A stretch of 64,000 bases of DNA, from NCBI GenBank assembly GCA_003971905.1, contig RSEE01000001.1, forward strand, positions 186,001 to 250,000, written 5' to 3'. Below the pieces are notes generated by a model. That model saw only the letters and a program-made list of their open reading frames with translations, did not search any database and was not told where the DNA came from. This stretch comes from Moniliella sp. 'wahieum'. Taxonomy: Eukaryota; Basidiomycota; Moniliellomycetes; Moniliellales; Moniliellaceae. The translations under genes were made by a program, and so were the position numbers. This document shows, piece after piece, positions 11,971 to 22,911 of this stretch (the stretch's first letter is position 1; each line of letters begins with the position of its first letter).

Positions 11971-13121
11971 TTAAGACAGGTAGCCCTTGGCCAGCGCAAT
12001 CTCAGCGTTCATCACACTCGATGGCAGCGCCAATCATTACGTTGTTGGAAAGGACGACAAACTTGATGTCCAATACGGGGCACTCGCGAATCCGACCCAC
12101 GTTGACCCCAGCGCCGTTCTGGTGGTCGCGGTCCAAGCGCGGTTGAGGCCGGTCGGGCTCGTCGTGAACCGTGATGACCTGTTTCGGAGCGGAATGGCAT
12201 CCGAGCGTCTGTGCCTCGCACGTGTAGTCGCGCAGAACCTGGGCCACCTGCTCGGGGAAGGCGCCGGGCGACGCACAAAGCTTACACTCACCGTCTCCGT
12301 GTGCCCATCCAACACGGGCACGCGGTTGCAGTGCGCCGAGACAACCGTCTTGACCTCCTCGTAGCCCGTGCCGTCGGCATTTACCTCGCCCAGGATCTTG
12401 CGCGTTTCGCTCTCGATCTTCTCCTCCTCCCCCGAGATGAAGGGGACGACATTGTCGTGAATGTCAAACGCAGACACACCCGGGTAGCCGGCACCCGACA
12501 GGCCTGCATGTGTTGATCAGGACCTTGTCCAGCGGACCAAACGCGTCCTGCAGGGCCTTGAGCGGCACCACAATGCCCGTAGTGGAGCAGTTGGCATTCG
12601 TGATGATGTACCCTTGCTTGGGCGGGGGCGAAAGGGTGGTGCGTTGATGCGAAATGACGCTAAAGTGCGACGGGTTGACCAGGGGAACGACAAGCGGGCA
12701 GACCGGGTCCATGCGGTAATTCTTGGCATTGGAAAACACACGCACATCCGCCGCTCGCAACGCAGGCTCAATTTCCCCGGCCGGACCCGAGTCGAGACCA
12801 GAAAAGACAACCGTGCAGTGCCGAAAGGCGTCGGGCGTGCATGCTTGGACAGGCATGCTGACCACGTTGGCGGGGATCGGCGACGTTTGCTTCCATCGCC
12901 CGGCCACGGCCTGGGCGTAGGTCTTGCCTACACTAGCCGACGAGGCGCCAAGTGCGACGAGCTCAAACTGGGGGTGGTTCGCCAGCTGAAGAATGAAGCG
13001 TTGTCCGACGGTGCCTGTGCCGCAGAAAGGGGGAGGGGAGGTCAGGGTGTGTGCGGTTGGGGGCAAGGAAAGCGCGTACCTGTGGCACCAAGAACGCCCA
13101 CGGGGACCTTCTGTCGGGCAT
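11971..13121 (-). CDS. HOM2: Aspartate-semialdehyde dehydrogenase
   Basis: Reduces aspartyl-4-phosphate to aspartate semialdehyde with NADPH, the second step toward threonine, methionine and (in other pathways) lysine; cytosolic. Exon 1 encodes [10 protein letters not shown] and is joined over a 65-bp intron (13015-13079, GTACGC...CAG) to [20 protein letters not shown], so the intron splits the GATGTVG nucleotide-binding loop. The active-site cysteine is in [16 protein letters not shown] (about 12560-12610). [20 protein letters not shown], the segment [13 protein letters not shown] and the NNVMIGAAI...[12 protein letters not shown] end are all present, so it is full length. Frame breaks lie just after the ATG, near 12515, near 12280 and near 12010; those near 12515 fit two shortened C runs. 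It is divergent to PHS1. Confidence 0.95.
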
Positions 13122-13791
13122 GGTTGTGGCGAGAGTGGGTGGGTGTGGGAGCGGGAGAGAGGGAATGGAATGGGAATGGGAATGGAAGGGAAGGGAAAGA
13201 AGGCTGCTGGTGATGGAGATGGCCAAGGCAGTGTGCTAGAAGACGCAGTTAAAACCGCGAGGCCAGCAGAGAAAGGCGGAGAAAAGCTGGGCGGCGCTGA
13301 GTGGTACTGAGTCTGAGTCTCAGCGCGGACGGGGTCCAAGATTAGGCCTTAGGATGCAAGTGGTGTCACGGCGTGTCACCGGTCACCCAGGCGCCGGCCC
13401 AGGGGCAGTGTGCGTCGCCCACGAAGTTTGCGGGACTGCAATTTCAAACGGTGGTTCCGCTCTGTTCCGCCAGAATGTGCGCCCACTTGGTTGCGATTCG
13501 GTGTTTGGCTGTGTGCTGCGCTGCGGTGCGAGCCGGCCCAAGCGGATGGGAGACCAGCGCCCACTGACAAAGATTTCATTGCTGATCTAATCAGTCCAGC
13601 CGGTATCCGCCAACTAGTACCCCTACCAACAGGACCACCCGACGGAGCCCCGCCACGGCACGGCGTGTGTGATGTTGATAGTCGCGCGACACGCAGCGCG
13701 GGGGCCCAAACCACCGCCCGGACCCGGACACGACAGTACCCGCACGACTGAGCCTCAGTCATCAGAGCATCTGCGCCTCCCTCGCCCCAGC
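13122..13791. promoter_or_regulatory. Divergent promoter region HOM2/PHS1
   Basis: This stretch of about 670 bp separates two divergent genes and must hold both promoters. It contains a GGAAT/GGGAAT simple repeat (13155-13200) and a GTGTCACGG/GTGTCACC patch at 13361-13385. I see no clear TATA box and no coding segment. Confidence 0.5.
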
Positions 13792-14623
13792 ATGCTCCCG
13801 GGCGGTGTGCGGCATCACCCGACCTTGGCTCCGGCCCCGACCCCAGCGCAGGCGCTTCCGGCGCTCGTCCGCGCTTACCTCGTCGCGTACAACCTCGCCG
13901 CCCTCTACCTCTGGACAGTGGTGCTCGCCACGACGCTCCAGGCGCGTTCCCACCCTACGCTGCCCATTTTACCTGATCTGGGCGCTGCGTTGGCTTCCTG
14001 GCGTCCCTATGGGCTTGGCCACCCATCCGCGCGCGTGCACTACGCGTAGGAAGCCTGCTCTGCACCACACAGACACTGGCGCTGGTCGAGGTGTTGCACA
14101 GTGCTTTTGGGTGGGTGCGAAGCCCCACCTCGGCTGTGGTCACAACTCTTTGCGCGCCTCTGGTGCGTGTGGGGCGTGGTCGAACATTCTCCCACCGCAG
14201 CGGGGTCGGGATGGTTTACCGTCATGCTGGTGGCATGGAGCGTAGGCGAAGTGGTGCGCTACCCGAATTACGCCATGGCCATCTTAGGTTCATCCTCCTC
14301 GCTCCTGACTTGGGCTCGGTACGTGCATCAATCCTTCCTCTCCATCCGGCGCTGGCGGGTGCAGCAGGAGACGATATTGCGCAGAGGACGAAACGCTGAT
14401 CCATACACACAGGTACACCTTGTTCCTCGTCCTCTATCCGCTCGGTTGCCTGGCAGAGACGATGCTCATGTGGCGCTCGCTACCGGCGAAGGGCGAGCGG
14501 TGGGGGCTGGTGGATGGGGCCAACGCCGTATTCATTCCGTTGTGGTGGGGAGGGCTGTATGTGATGTACATGTACATGCTCGCCCAGCGCAGCAAAGCCC
14601 TGCGCCCCGTCATACTCCAATGA
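13792..14623 (+). CDS. PHS1: Very-long-chain (3R)-3-hydroxyacyl-CoA dehydratase
   Basis: Third enzyme of the ER fatty-acid elongation cycle; removes water from 3-hydroxyacyl-CoA to make very-long-chain acyl chains for sphingolipids. Multi-spanning membrane protein. Seen are YLVAYNLAALYLWTVVLATT (first membrane span, about 13885-13945), TQTLALVEVLHSAFGWVRSP (about 14070-14130), LFARLWCVWGVVEH, WFTVMLVAWSVGEVVRY and LLTWARY. After a 94-bp intron (14319-14412, GTACGT...CAG) comes TLFLVLYPLGCLAETMLMW. In YPLGCLAE the Tyr and the Glu seven residues later match the catalytic pair known from yeast Phs1 (Y149/E156). The end is KALRPVILQ without a classical dilysine signal. Two frame breaks, near 14045 and 14135. 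Confidence 0.93.
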
Positions 14624-15172
14624 ATGGACGGATATGACAGATGCACCTTAGCCTGAGCAACCCCCAACCCCACGATGAGCATAGCCAGCTGACAAGCCCT
14701 GGTTCGTTCCTTGTCCATTCCCCAAGCCTTGCTCTTCCACTGAGCCAGTGGATGTGCGCTCAAAGCAGGATCTCCTACATCACTCGAGCGTCGCGGCGAA
14801 AACAACGACAAACCCGTGCGGACATCTGTTCCTTCGCCTCTGTCACACAGCAAAAAAACGCATGATGTGCTGACAGTCGACTTGATTTAAGTACGACCTC
14901 CCCCCCCCACTCTCTTGCCTAGGTTGCTATTCACACCGTCTTCGACGCCGCTGGGTCGATACAAGCGTATATAGCCGGTGTTGAGCTACCGGGTGACTCG
15001 TGAGTTTGGCCAAGGCCCCTTCAGTCCCCATTGCACCCAATAGGCCACACATCCTCCAGTCTAGTTATAACACATGCTGGCAACAAGATACATGCCTCCC
15101 GTACAGTCGACTCGGAATTTGCCACGCCCCACCTCACATTCAAGGGAGGGGCTTACATAGTTTGACTCCGAT
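14624..15172. other. Intergenic region
   Basis: No gene or RNA recognised. A C8 run is at 14899-14906. The stretch ends at the 5' edge of a LINE-like remnant. Confidence 0.4.
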
Positions 15173-15784
15173 ATGGTAGAGAAAATGGTTGGAACTACTA
15201 TAAAACAGAGTATACGCTCCATCCCCGACACCCACGTCCGCAACGAACCACTGGCTGTGGAGGAAGAGGATGGGACGAGGCGCGGACGGAGGGCTAGGCG
15301 CACGGACTACCACGTGATGGGGCCCGGAGCACTCGGAGGATCAGGAATGGAGGTAGACCACACGCTGCGCGACACGGGATCGCAGGAGGCGCAGAGCGCG
15401 TACCGGAGGGTGGTACATGAAAGCACCGCCATGCCCCTGGAACGCCGGGAGAAGGAGCTGCTTCGGCTGCTTGAACAAGCAGAATGCGACAAGAACATCA
15501 AGTACCAGGGACGTACCCAAAAGCCGTTTTTCCCCCTGGTTTTGACGACGCGAGGAAACTACCGCACCAAGAAAGCGGGCAAGTTGTTTGCGCATTGGAA
15601 GGATCTGGCGACTAAGTCTCAGTGGAAATGGTTGCTCGCCCGGATGTCAACCACGTTCATCCGTGTCTACACGCGCTTCCTAAGTACGGGACCGGATGGT
15701 GACCACCGGAAGGTCCTGATATCCTGGCGATTCCCCTGGTTCCTTAACAGGGGTGGCGCTACCAAAAGTAACACACGCAAATGA
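15173..15784 (+). mobile_element. Non-LTR retrotransposon remnant, C-terminal end of the RT polyprotein
   Basis: One open frame of about 200 residues with no N-terminal RT motifs, so it looks like a 5'-truncated LINE copy. It starts with SIPDTHVRNEPLAVEEEDGT followed by RRGR and MGPGALGGSGMEV. The same block recurs at 45806-45946 and, inverted, at 34890-35050, which shows it is an interspersed repeat. The second half (GRTQKPFFPLVLTTRGNYRT, then KKAGKLFAHWKDLA) has the composition of the domain that follows the reverse transcriptase in fungal LINE-like elements. The frame is intact across the whole piece, so either the copy is young or this is the end of a larger element whose 5' part is missing. 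A repeat of about 100 bp follows the stop. Confidence 0.6.
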
Positions 15785-15885
15785 ACGGGTCGGTTTAGGC
15801 GTAGCGTTTCCTTGTCCCAGCCTGAAGCTCTGTTAATGATATATGGATGCATCATATCGGTATGGACTTCCATTCAACCGTAATA
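15781..15885 (+). repeat. Dispersed repeat R1, copy 1
   Basis: Starts ATGAACGGGTCGGTTTAGG, then AGCGTTTC, TTGTCCCAGCC and AAGCTCTG. It is closely similar to 43924-44010. This copy sits directly at the stop codon of the LINE remnant, as a 3' untranslated region would. Confidence 0.7.
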
Positions 15886-16956
15886 GTTTTTCCCGAGTTT
15901 GCACCCGTCCTCGCCCCGCAGCAGTTTAGCTTGCGGGACTGTGTCCGTTCAAAACATTTTCACTCATTCCCCAATCGTTCTTCACGCGTAAGTTTTCCCG
16001 CCGGACTGAGCAACAACACCCGGCTGGACCAGAACGACTTTAGTGGTGTTGTACACGGGAACCAAGAAAATTAAGTCGAATCAACCTGGGTCTGAGGGAA
16101 GGAGACAAACCAGCTCCCCACGGCGTGTACTTCTGAATGGTTCTCCTTACCCCAGTTATCGGTGGCGCGATTCAGCACGAAAAGCGTATGTTCCGACCGA
16201 GACCGTTCCAGCCACCCAATACAATCTAGCAGGAAGGAAGGTTATGTTTCTAGGGGCGCTTTCCGAAGATGCCGTAACGGAGGCGAAGAGGGGCCACCTC
16301 ACAGGCACGAAGAAACTTGGTGTTTTCGGGTTCGGCACGTTCAGCCCCAACGTTTTTTGGAACGCAGCATGACCGGGTGCATGCCATTATTGTTGCCGCC
16401 GGTTCTCATCGGCGGGCCTGGCTAAGGAAGATGTGTGGTCGAGGGAACGGAGTGGGCATCTGACAGGGTTTTTTGTTCAGGCACGACAGTCTGTCCTACC
16501 TTGAAGACATATGTTTTTTGGTCAGGCCCAGGCACAACAGTCCGAACGTGAACATAGTGACAGCGCCAAAGCAAGGGTGGGTCCCCAGCGCGTCAGCCAG
16601 CTCTGGCTCAGTTTCAGTCGGCGGCGCGTCATTGACTATCCGTAATCCTTTCGCCAAGACCCGTAGATGGAGAGGGGGTTGTCTTCACAGGGCATCATAT
16701 AGCTAATAGAAGTGGGGCTGGGGGGGGAGGGGGGGGTAAAAAGGTGCCGTTTTGGAAAACCTGTGCATTCTGACCGGCAGAGACGGCATGTTCTCTCGGC
16801 ATCGCGGCAGCTGGTTCGGCCAACACACATGGGTGAGAAGTAGGAAGAATGCAGTATGGTGAAGAGGGGAGAAAGGGAACAGATGGAAGAGGATATAGGC
16901 GCTGTTGACGCGCCTCGACCAGAAAAGGCACGGTGCATACTGTAACAAACCCTCGC

Positions 16957-17152
16957 AGTAATACTAGTCACTAGTCCCTGTCACCAGTCAAATTTCAAAG
17001 GTCAAATGACCGGACGGCCGGTAAGATCTAAGATCTAAGATTTGAAGCGTCCTTTCATGACATGCATGATGCATGATGCATGAAGCATGGAGCTCATGAT
17101 GCATGATGCATGAAGCTTGAAGCTTGGAGCTTGAAGAAGCTTGAGCTTGACG
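16957..17152. repeat. Short palindromic repeat mosaic (CTAGTCA, ATGATGC, TTGAAGC units)
   Basis: Successive blocks of ACTAGTCACTAGTC, then AGATCTAAGATCTAAG, then CATGCATGATGCATGATGC, then AGCTTGAAGCTTGGAGCTTG. Each unit is 6-8 bp and partly self-complementary (CTAG, TGCATGCA-like, AAGCTT). Further copies lie at 17325-17352 and 17862-17930. Confidence 0.8.
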
Positions 17153-17861
17153 GGTGAGCGGTGACCGCCGGCTTGTGGCCTATAAAATCGCAAATCAGAT
17201 ACCAGAAATTTTGGCCACCGCCTCCCCGCCTACAGTTGTCCCGAGTGGGTGGCGCATTGCGAGTGGCCAGGTGCGAGGGCTTGGCATGTTTCACCAACGC
17301 TGATGTGCTTCAGTGAGGGCATCGGCGCATCATGCATCATGCATCATGCATCAATGTCAATGGATCAGCGCCTCAGCCGGTAAGTGCTAAGATAAGTACT
17401 AAGCACGAAGCATTATTACTCACTACCTCAGGACTGAGCCTCAGTGTGCAGCACCACCCACATCCCTGTACGAGGTACTCATCGATCATCGTACTCGTCA
17501 GGCATCATACATCAGCGCATCCGGCCCAAGCTCAGGCCCAGGGGCGCTCACCGTCTCAGACCCCCTTTAGCGTAACGCGGGCCTTAGGCTGGCCTTTTCT
17601 GGGCCCCCAAGCCGGCATCAGGCATCAGGGCTGAGGCCTTAGGCCTTACGCGCTTACGCCGTAAGCACGCGGTACGCTCCGCGCTCCTTGTGCCTTTTGC
17701 ATCCAGAGTGGGTGATCGATATATCGATACTCGGCACAGCTTGCATATAATGGTACAGCCCCATTGCGGCCTATTATATTTTCCCGTGACGTGTGACATT
17801 GACAGGTGAGCGGCTGACCGGTGACCGGTGACATCAGATATACAACTTGTTGCCTTTTTGA

Positions 17862-17930
17862 TGCATGGTGCTTGAAGCGCCTTGAAGCTTGAAGCTTGAA
17901 GCTTGAAGAGCTTGAAGAGCTTGAATCTTT
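17862..17930. repeat. TTGAAGC-type short tandem repeat
   Basis: GCTTGAAGC and CTTGAAG units follow one another for about 60 bp after a GATGCATGG patch. Related short tracts are at 17107-17152, 18612-18630, 53070-53088 and 60755-60770. Confidence 0.75.
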
Positions 17931-19732
17931 TTGTCGATAAATGACTGTAGTGGCAGCCTAGTAGTTTGAAGTGAGTGCTGTCTGACGAGGAAGCGAGTGT
18001 GTGCGTAGACCACGCTGAGAGCTTGCGGCAGTGCACGAAAACTGAGTACATTATTAATTGAGTACTGATGGAGTCTCTTTCTCCACCCGTCAGATCGCGA
18101 ATCATTAATTAGTCAAGCTTCAACCTCTTCGAGAGGAAAGGGATAAATGACCAACCCTCTTGCCCCGAGGCATCGAGCATCCATCATGCATCATGCATCA
18201 TGCGAACATCTGCGGAGATACCCATTACCCGGGGTGTGTCACACGTGTCACATGCTACTGTACACAATGCACGAAAACCAACCCGACCTTTTCAGATGAA
18301 AACAGCCTTGTACAACGTTCAACGTTCAACCGTATTGCGTATGGAGTCCTGCGCCGAGCACTGCGAACAAGAGAGCCGTGAAGACCGTGTCAAAAAAGAG
18401 GGAAGGATTTTGGGCTCTGTTTTTTGCCTGCCATATCTGCTGAGAGTGCGGCAGCCGCCAACTCAAAATCAGAGGTGTGCGTATGGCGGCCTGGACCAGC
18501 AAATCCGCCCAAACCCAAAGTGTGCTTCAAGCGCTTGATTCTAACAACGATAGAAGTACCAGTTGCCCTTCAGGCACAGGCCTCAGTGCCTCATTTACAT
18601 GAGTTCCATCATCTTGAAGCTTGAAGCTTGAGTCTGATCGATGATCGAGAAGGTTTTGTGGCGTTGCTGCTGATTCAACCAGCTGGAACAGGCTGGAACG
18701 CATGGCTCCTCTCAGATCTCAGGTCCCACATGCTCACTCGTGGCTGTGGTTGTTGTTGCCTGGGATCTGAGACCCCGGTAGACAGAGTGGGTGGTGGATG
18801 TATTTCGCAGTCAATCAATTATTCATTTCGAGTTTCATCGATCATCAGATAAAGAAAAATGCCTGTGCGATGAGGCCGATCAGGCCGTTCGGAGATGTGG
18901 CTGATGGCGCTGATGGAACCGGAAAGGGGCCAAAGGGTCACACTTCGATCATCGGTCAGTACTCAGTATCCCTCCAGTTTCATTGCTCAGCGCTCACTCT
19001 CTTCTCGAGGACCGAGCGTTGGGAGTATGCCGTAGAGCACCGGGCCACAGTCGAGTCCAGCACACACACTTGCCGCGCGAGCGCAATCGCAGGTGTTTGG
19101 GGGCCGCAAAACGTGCTCGAAAGCTCGACGGAAGTGACAAAGGCCGGAGGCTCGTCTCGCCCTACTAGTAGGGCTGCCGTAGCCGGTAGTAGGAAATACG
19201 CGGTACAAAGGCTTTTAACCGGTAGGTCCCCGCTGAGCCACTTGCTGCTACGTATCATGCATCTCAAGCAGTAGCCCCCTGTGTTTCGCTTCAGTGTGAT
19301 AGTCATATGCCGGGCAACAGCTCTTTCCCTCGGCACTTCGTCCCCGGGATGTCAGGTACGAGTATCCACCGCGGCACTGCGTGTGCTGGGTTTCACTGGT
19401 ACAGACTATACACGCGCCTTGCTTCTCCTTGGATGAGACGAAGGGGTCCATGATGCATGAGCGCTGAGCACATGCATGGGCAGAGCAAGACTTGAGATGC
19501 TGACGAAAACGAGGCGCTCTTCGCCCTCACCGATGCGAGAGACAGGAGGAAATGCAGCTCGTTGGAGGCATGGCGATTCAAATAAAGACTGCCCTTGCTT
19601 TTCAGCTGAGCGTTGCTGATCCAAATCGTCTCCCCCATTACAGCTGCGCTCTAGCACCACAGGCGCTGGCCTCATCTGTTCTATACCGATGGAGAACGAA
19701 CACGTGCACGTTGCACCCCTGCTGGAGTCGGC

Positions 19733-21830
19733 ATGCCTAGCAACGAGAAGGTCGAGACCCCTTCTCCGCCTGAAAGCCTCAACAAGGCGGACAACTTTGG
19801 CGGGGGACACGATTCGGTTGAGGAGGATCCCTACAACCCAAACCAGAAGGAGAAAAACTTTGCCAAAGTGAACGCTCAGGAAACTCATCTTCTTCAGCAG
19901 CCTGGGATCAACCGTGTTGAGGCATTCAACCGGGTGATTGCTCGTGGCTCAATAGTAGCCTGGATGCTCTACATCTCACTTGCTCTCACTTCTATGGCGT
20001 ACACGTTTGATGAATCGTCCACATCCAGGTACGACGTATTCGCCACAAGTTATTTCAAGGCGTCGCAGTATATGGGCACCATCAGTACGGTGCAGAGCGT
20101 CATCAGTAAGTTTCTCTTTCCTGCGGGTTTGAACGAGTGCGAGCGCTAACCACAATTGGGCGCGTGATCTGTACAGCTGCGGTGTCCAAGCCCTTCCTCG
20201 CGAAGATTTCCGACACATTTTCCGGCAAATTGCATATGCAGTTACAATCGGCTTTTACCTGATTGGGTACATTGTGGTTGCATCTGCTCGCACAGGAGCG
20301 GCACTGTGTGCCGGACGGGTCATCTGCGGTACAGGGCAGGCAGGTCTCGACCTGGTGACCCAAATTATCATCGCGGACATGACGCCGTTGGAATGGCGTG
20401 GTGTCATGACTGCCCTAACCGACTTTTGCTATCTCTTCCTCCCTTATGTTGCATCTACAATGGTAGGAAGCTTGTGTCCCGCCCCGGGAACCCCTAAATA
20501 CAACCCAACTTGCTGGCGTTGGGGCTTTGGCATGTTTTGCATCATCACCCCGGTGCTTGTGACACCAGTCATACTTACTCTGACCTACGCCGACAAGCGT
20601 GCCAAGGAGGCGGGAGAACTTGGCTTGGGGGCCAGTAAGTTTGATGCGGAGAGGCTGGCGCACGGTGAAACCGGAAAGGTCAGCTTTATGACTCGGCTGA
20701 AGCAACTCTACGCTCTTCTCGTCATCATTGACGCGTTCGGTCTGGTCCTCTTGGCATTCGCCTTTGTTTTGATCTTCCTTCCCTTCAGTTTAAACGGGGA
20801 CGCCAAGGGGGGCTGGGACAACCCAAGCATGATTGCAATGATTGTGTGCGGATTTGTCATCCTTCTGCTCTTCTTTGCTTGGGAAGTCTGGGGTGCAACA
20901 GAACCATGGTCAACAAGCGAATTTGGGGGAACAAGACTTTCGTTCTTTCTGCTACGATCGACGTGTTCTACATGTGTACGTGTTCGCGTTCACTTCCTCT
21001 CCATGCATGCGATTGAGATGCTGACATAGTGCTTTCAGGTTCGGGGTCCGTCCGCTCTGCCTACTGGGACCCGTGGATCTTCGTCATTCGCCCATGGTCC
21101 ACCTCTGCTTGGTCTTACTTTACCCAAACCGAGACTGTGTGTTTGACTCTGTTTGGTATCCTCGCAGGCCTGTTTTTGCGGTACACGCACCGCTACAAGG
21201 CTATCCAGCTGTTTGGGCTGTCGGTGCGCATCATCGGAATGGGAATCACCTTTTGGGCGACAGGCAAGCATGCCAACACCACTGCTCTTACTTTTACCCA
21301 AATCCTCATTGGTCTTGGAGGTGCATGCTCGGTGGTGGGTACGCGCGTTGCCTCCCAGGCTTCTGTACCGCACCAAGATCTCGCTATGGTGACTGCAAAC
21401 CTGGCGCTCTGGTCCAAGCTCGGAAGCTCGATGGGATCGGCCATTGGCAGTGCGATCTACACTGGACGCTACAAGAAGAACTTGGTGAGCCAAGGTCTCT
21501 CGCCCCGACGGTGATCAGTGCCCTCAAGAAGTACACCAACGCACATGCCATTCCTTGGGGTCTCCGGACCGGATCAAGGTGATGGCCGCTTACACCCAAA
21601 CGATGAAGCCAATGTTCATTGTCGGCTTGAGTCTGTCGTTTGTTCCGTTGCTGTGTGGTTTGTACATGCCGAACTACTACCTGGGCAAGACCCAGAACGC
21701 CGTTGACGGAACGGCCAACGATGGGCGAGTCATTGAGGATCCCCAAGCCGACCCCAAGGGCGATATGCGCAAGGATATCGACCCTGAAGCCAAGCCTTCG
21801 TTCCTGAAGCGTGTCTGGCATGGCATCTAA
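19733..21830 (+). CDS. Siderophore iron transporter, MFS (ARN/SIT family)
   Basis: Proton-coupled uptake of ferric siderophores at the plasma membrane or endosome; 14 membrane spans are expected. Seen are a hydrophilic N-terminus, INRVEAFNRVIARGS, WMLYISLALTSMAYTFDESS (first span and loop), AAVSKPFLAKISDTF, the segment YLIGYIVVASA, GRVICGTGQAGLDLVTQIII, ADMTPLEWRGVMTALTDFCY, SGSVRSAYWDPWIFVIRPWS, THRYKAIQLFGLSVRIIGMG and IGLGGACSVVGTRVASQASV. These are typical ARN/SIT segments. Introns: 20106-20176 (GTAAGT...CAG) and about 20977-21039 (GTACGT...CAG). The start at 19733 (MPSNEKVETP) is chosen by the reading frame of the first exon. Frame breaks near 20225, 20890 and 21505-21560. The end is KPSFLKRVWHGI. 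Confidence 0.88.
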
Positions 21831-22725
21831 ACATGTATCACTGGTATTATATGAGTCTGCTCGAGTCTCCTTGTCTTTACCTCAAGCACGATTCTCCCTT
21901 CCCCCACAAGAGATTGACAATCGTGATCCCTTATTAAACCACAATTCTCGCGATCATGCCGATCATGGGGGTAGAACAACCGGTGTTGCCTTTTTTTCCA
22001 AAAATAACTCTAATGTCGATGATGAGTTCGAGATGACTATATTTCGTGATATGCACACCGCATAATACACGGGGCAACAACACTGTTCTTGACGGCGCGT
22101 GCGATCGACGTGATCATGTAGGTGCATATACTACCCTCACCGGCCTCAGCCTCATATTTCATTTGCGTAGAGATGTCGATGGCAGATTCGTCGGTAGACG
22201 CAGCCCCGCTGTTGATCAACTGGTATTGGGGGAGTCCCGTTCTCTCCGCGCCTTCTTGCTCGTCGCTAGTCTTCTCCTATCCTGGGGAACAGCAATAAAA
22301 GATTCCTTTATTTCTGTGAGTCTTATATTATGACAGGCGCTGGTGTGTCGAACTGCATACATACCATGCCGTACCGCAGTGTTGTGACGTATGTTATGAA
22401 GATGTGACTTCCCTGGTTAGTCCCTCCGCAGCGCCGTTGGCACTATAGAAACCTGCCTTTCCCACATACATGCACCTTCCATTGCGCTCCCCTCTGAACC
22501 CCCCCCCCGCACCCCATTTCTTCCTGTTGTCTCTCTCTTCGCAACTGTTCTACTATACAAAACTCGATATACTTTGTTCTGGCAGTGCTCGGAATTAGCC
22601 ACCTATATAGCTTTTTCTATCAGTCGGGGTCATCTGATTCGACGACCATCGATACCGGAACGACATTACCAGCAACAGGTGACAAATTCAAAGGTAGCGC
22701 TGTCCACCAAAAAAGTCATATAATA
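21831..22725. other. Intergenic region left of the chromovirus
   Basis: Transporter 3' flank, AT-richer than the genes. No coding segment recognised. The right end, GTATT at 22726-22730, is one copy of the element's target duplication. Confidence 0.5.
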
Positions 22726-22730
22726 GTATT

Positions 22731-22911
22731 TGTCACAGTCGGGGCTAAGGCGAGGGAGACCAGGATCGGACTAGGCCAAGGGGTGTAGCAATCGTTCGTG
22801 GGGAAGAAGCAAGAACAGAGGACATGGTGCGAAGTGGAAGGAACAGGGAAGGAGCGAGACGCTCGAGACGAAGAAATTGGAAATGGGAGCGAGATCAGCC
22901 AAACTATGACA
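22731..22911 (-). repeat. Chromovirus 3' LTR
   Basis: About 181 bp, TGTCA...TGACA ends, nearly identical to 28335-28516. It is the 3' LTR because the element reads on the minus strand. Confidence 0.95.

Larger units (their letters stand above)
15886..19732. other. Gene-poor region with short-repeat mosaics
   Basis: No host gene supported. 16043-16372 is open for about 110 codons but matches nothing I know. Between 16950 and 18630 the DNA is a patchwork of short units described separately. 16700-16740 has G-rich runs on the plus strand. Confidence 0.5.
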
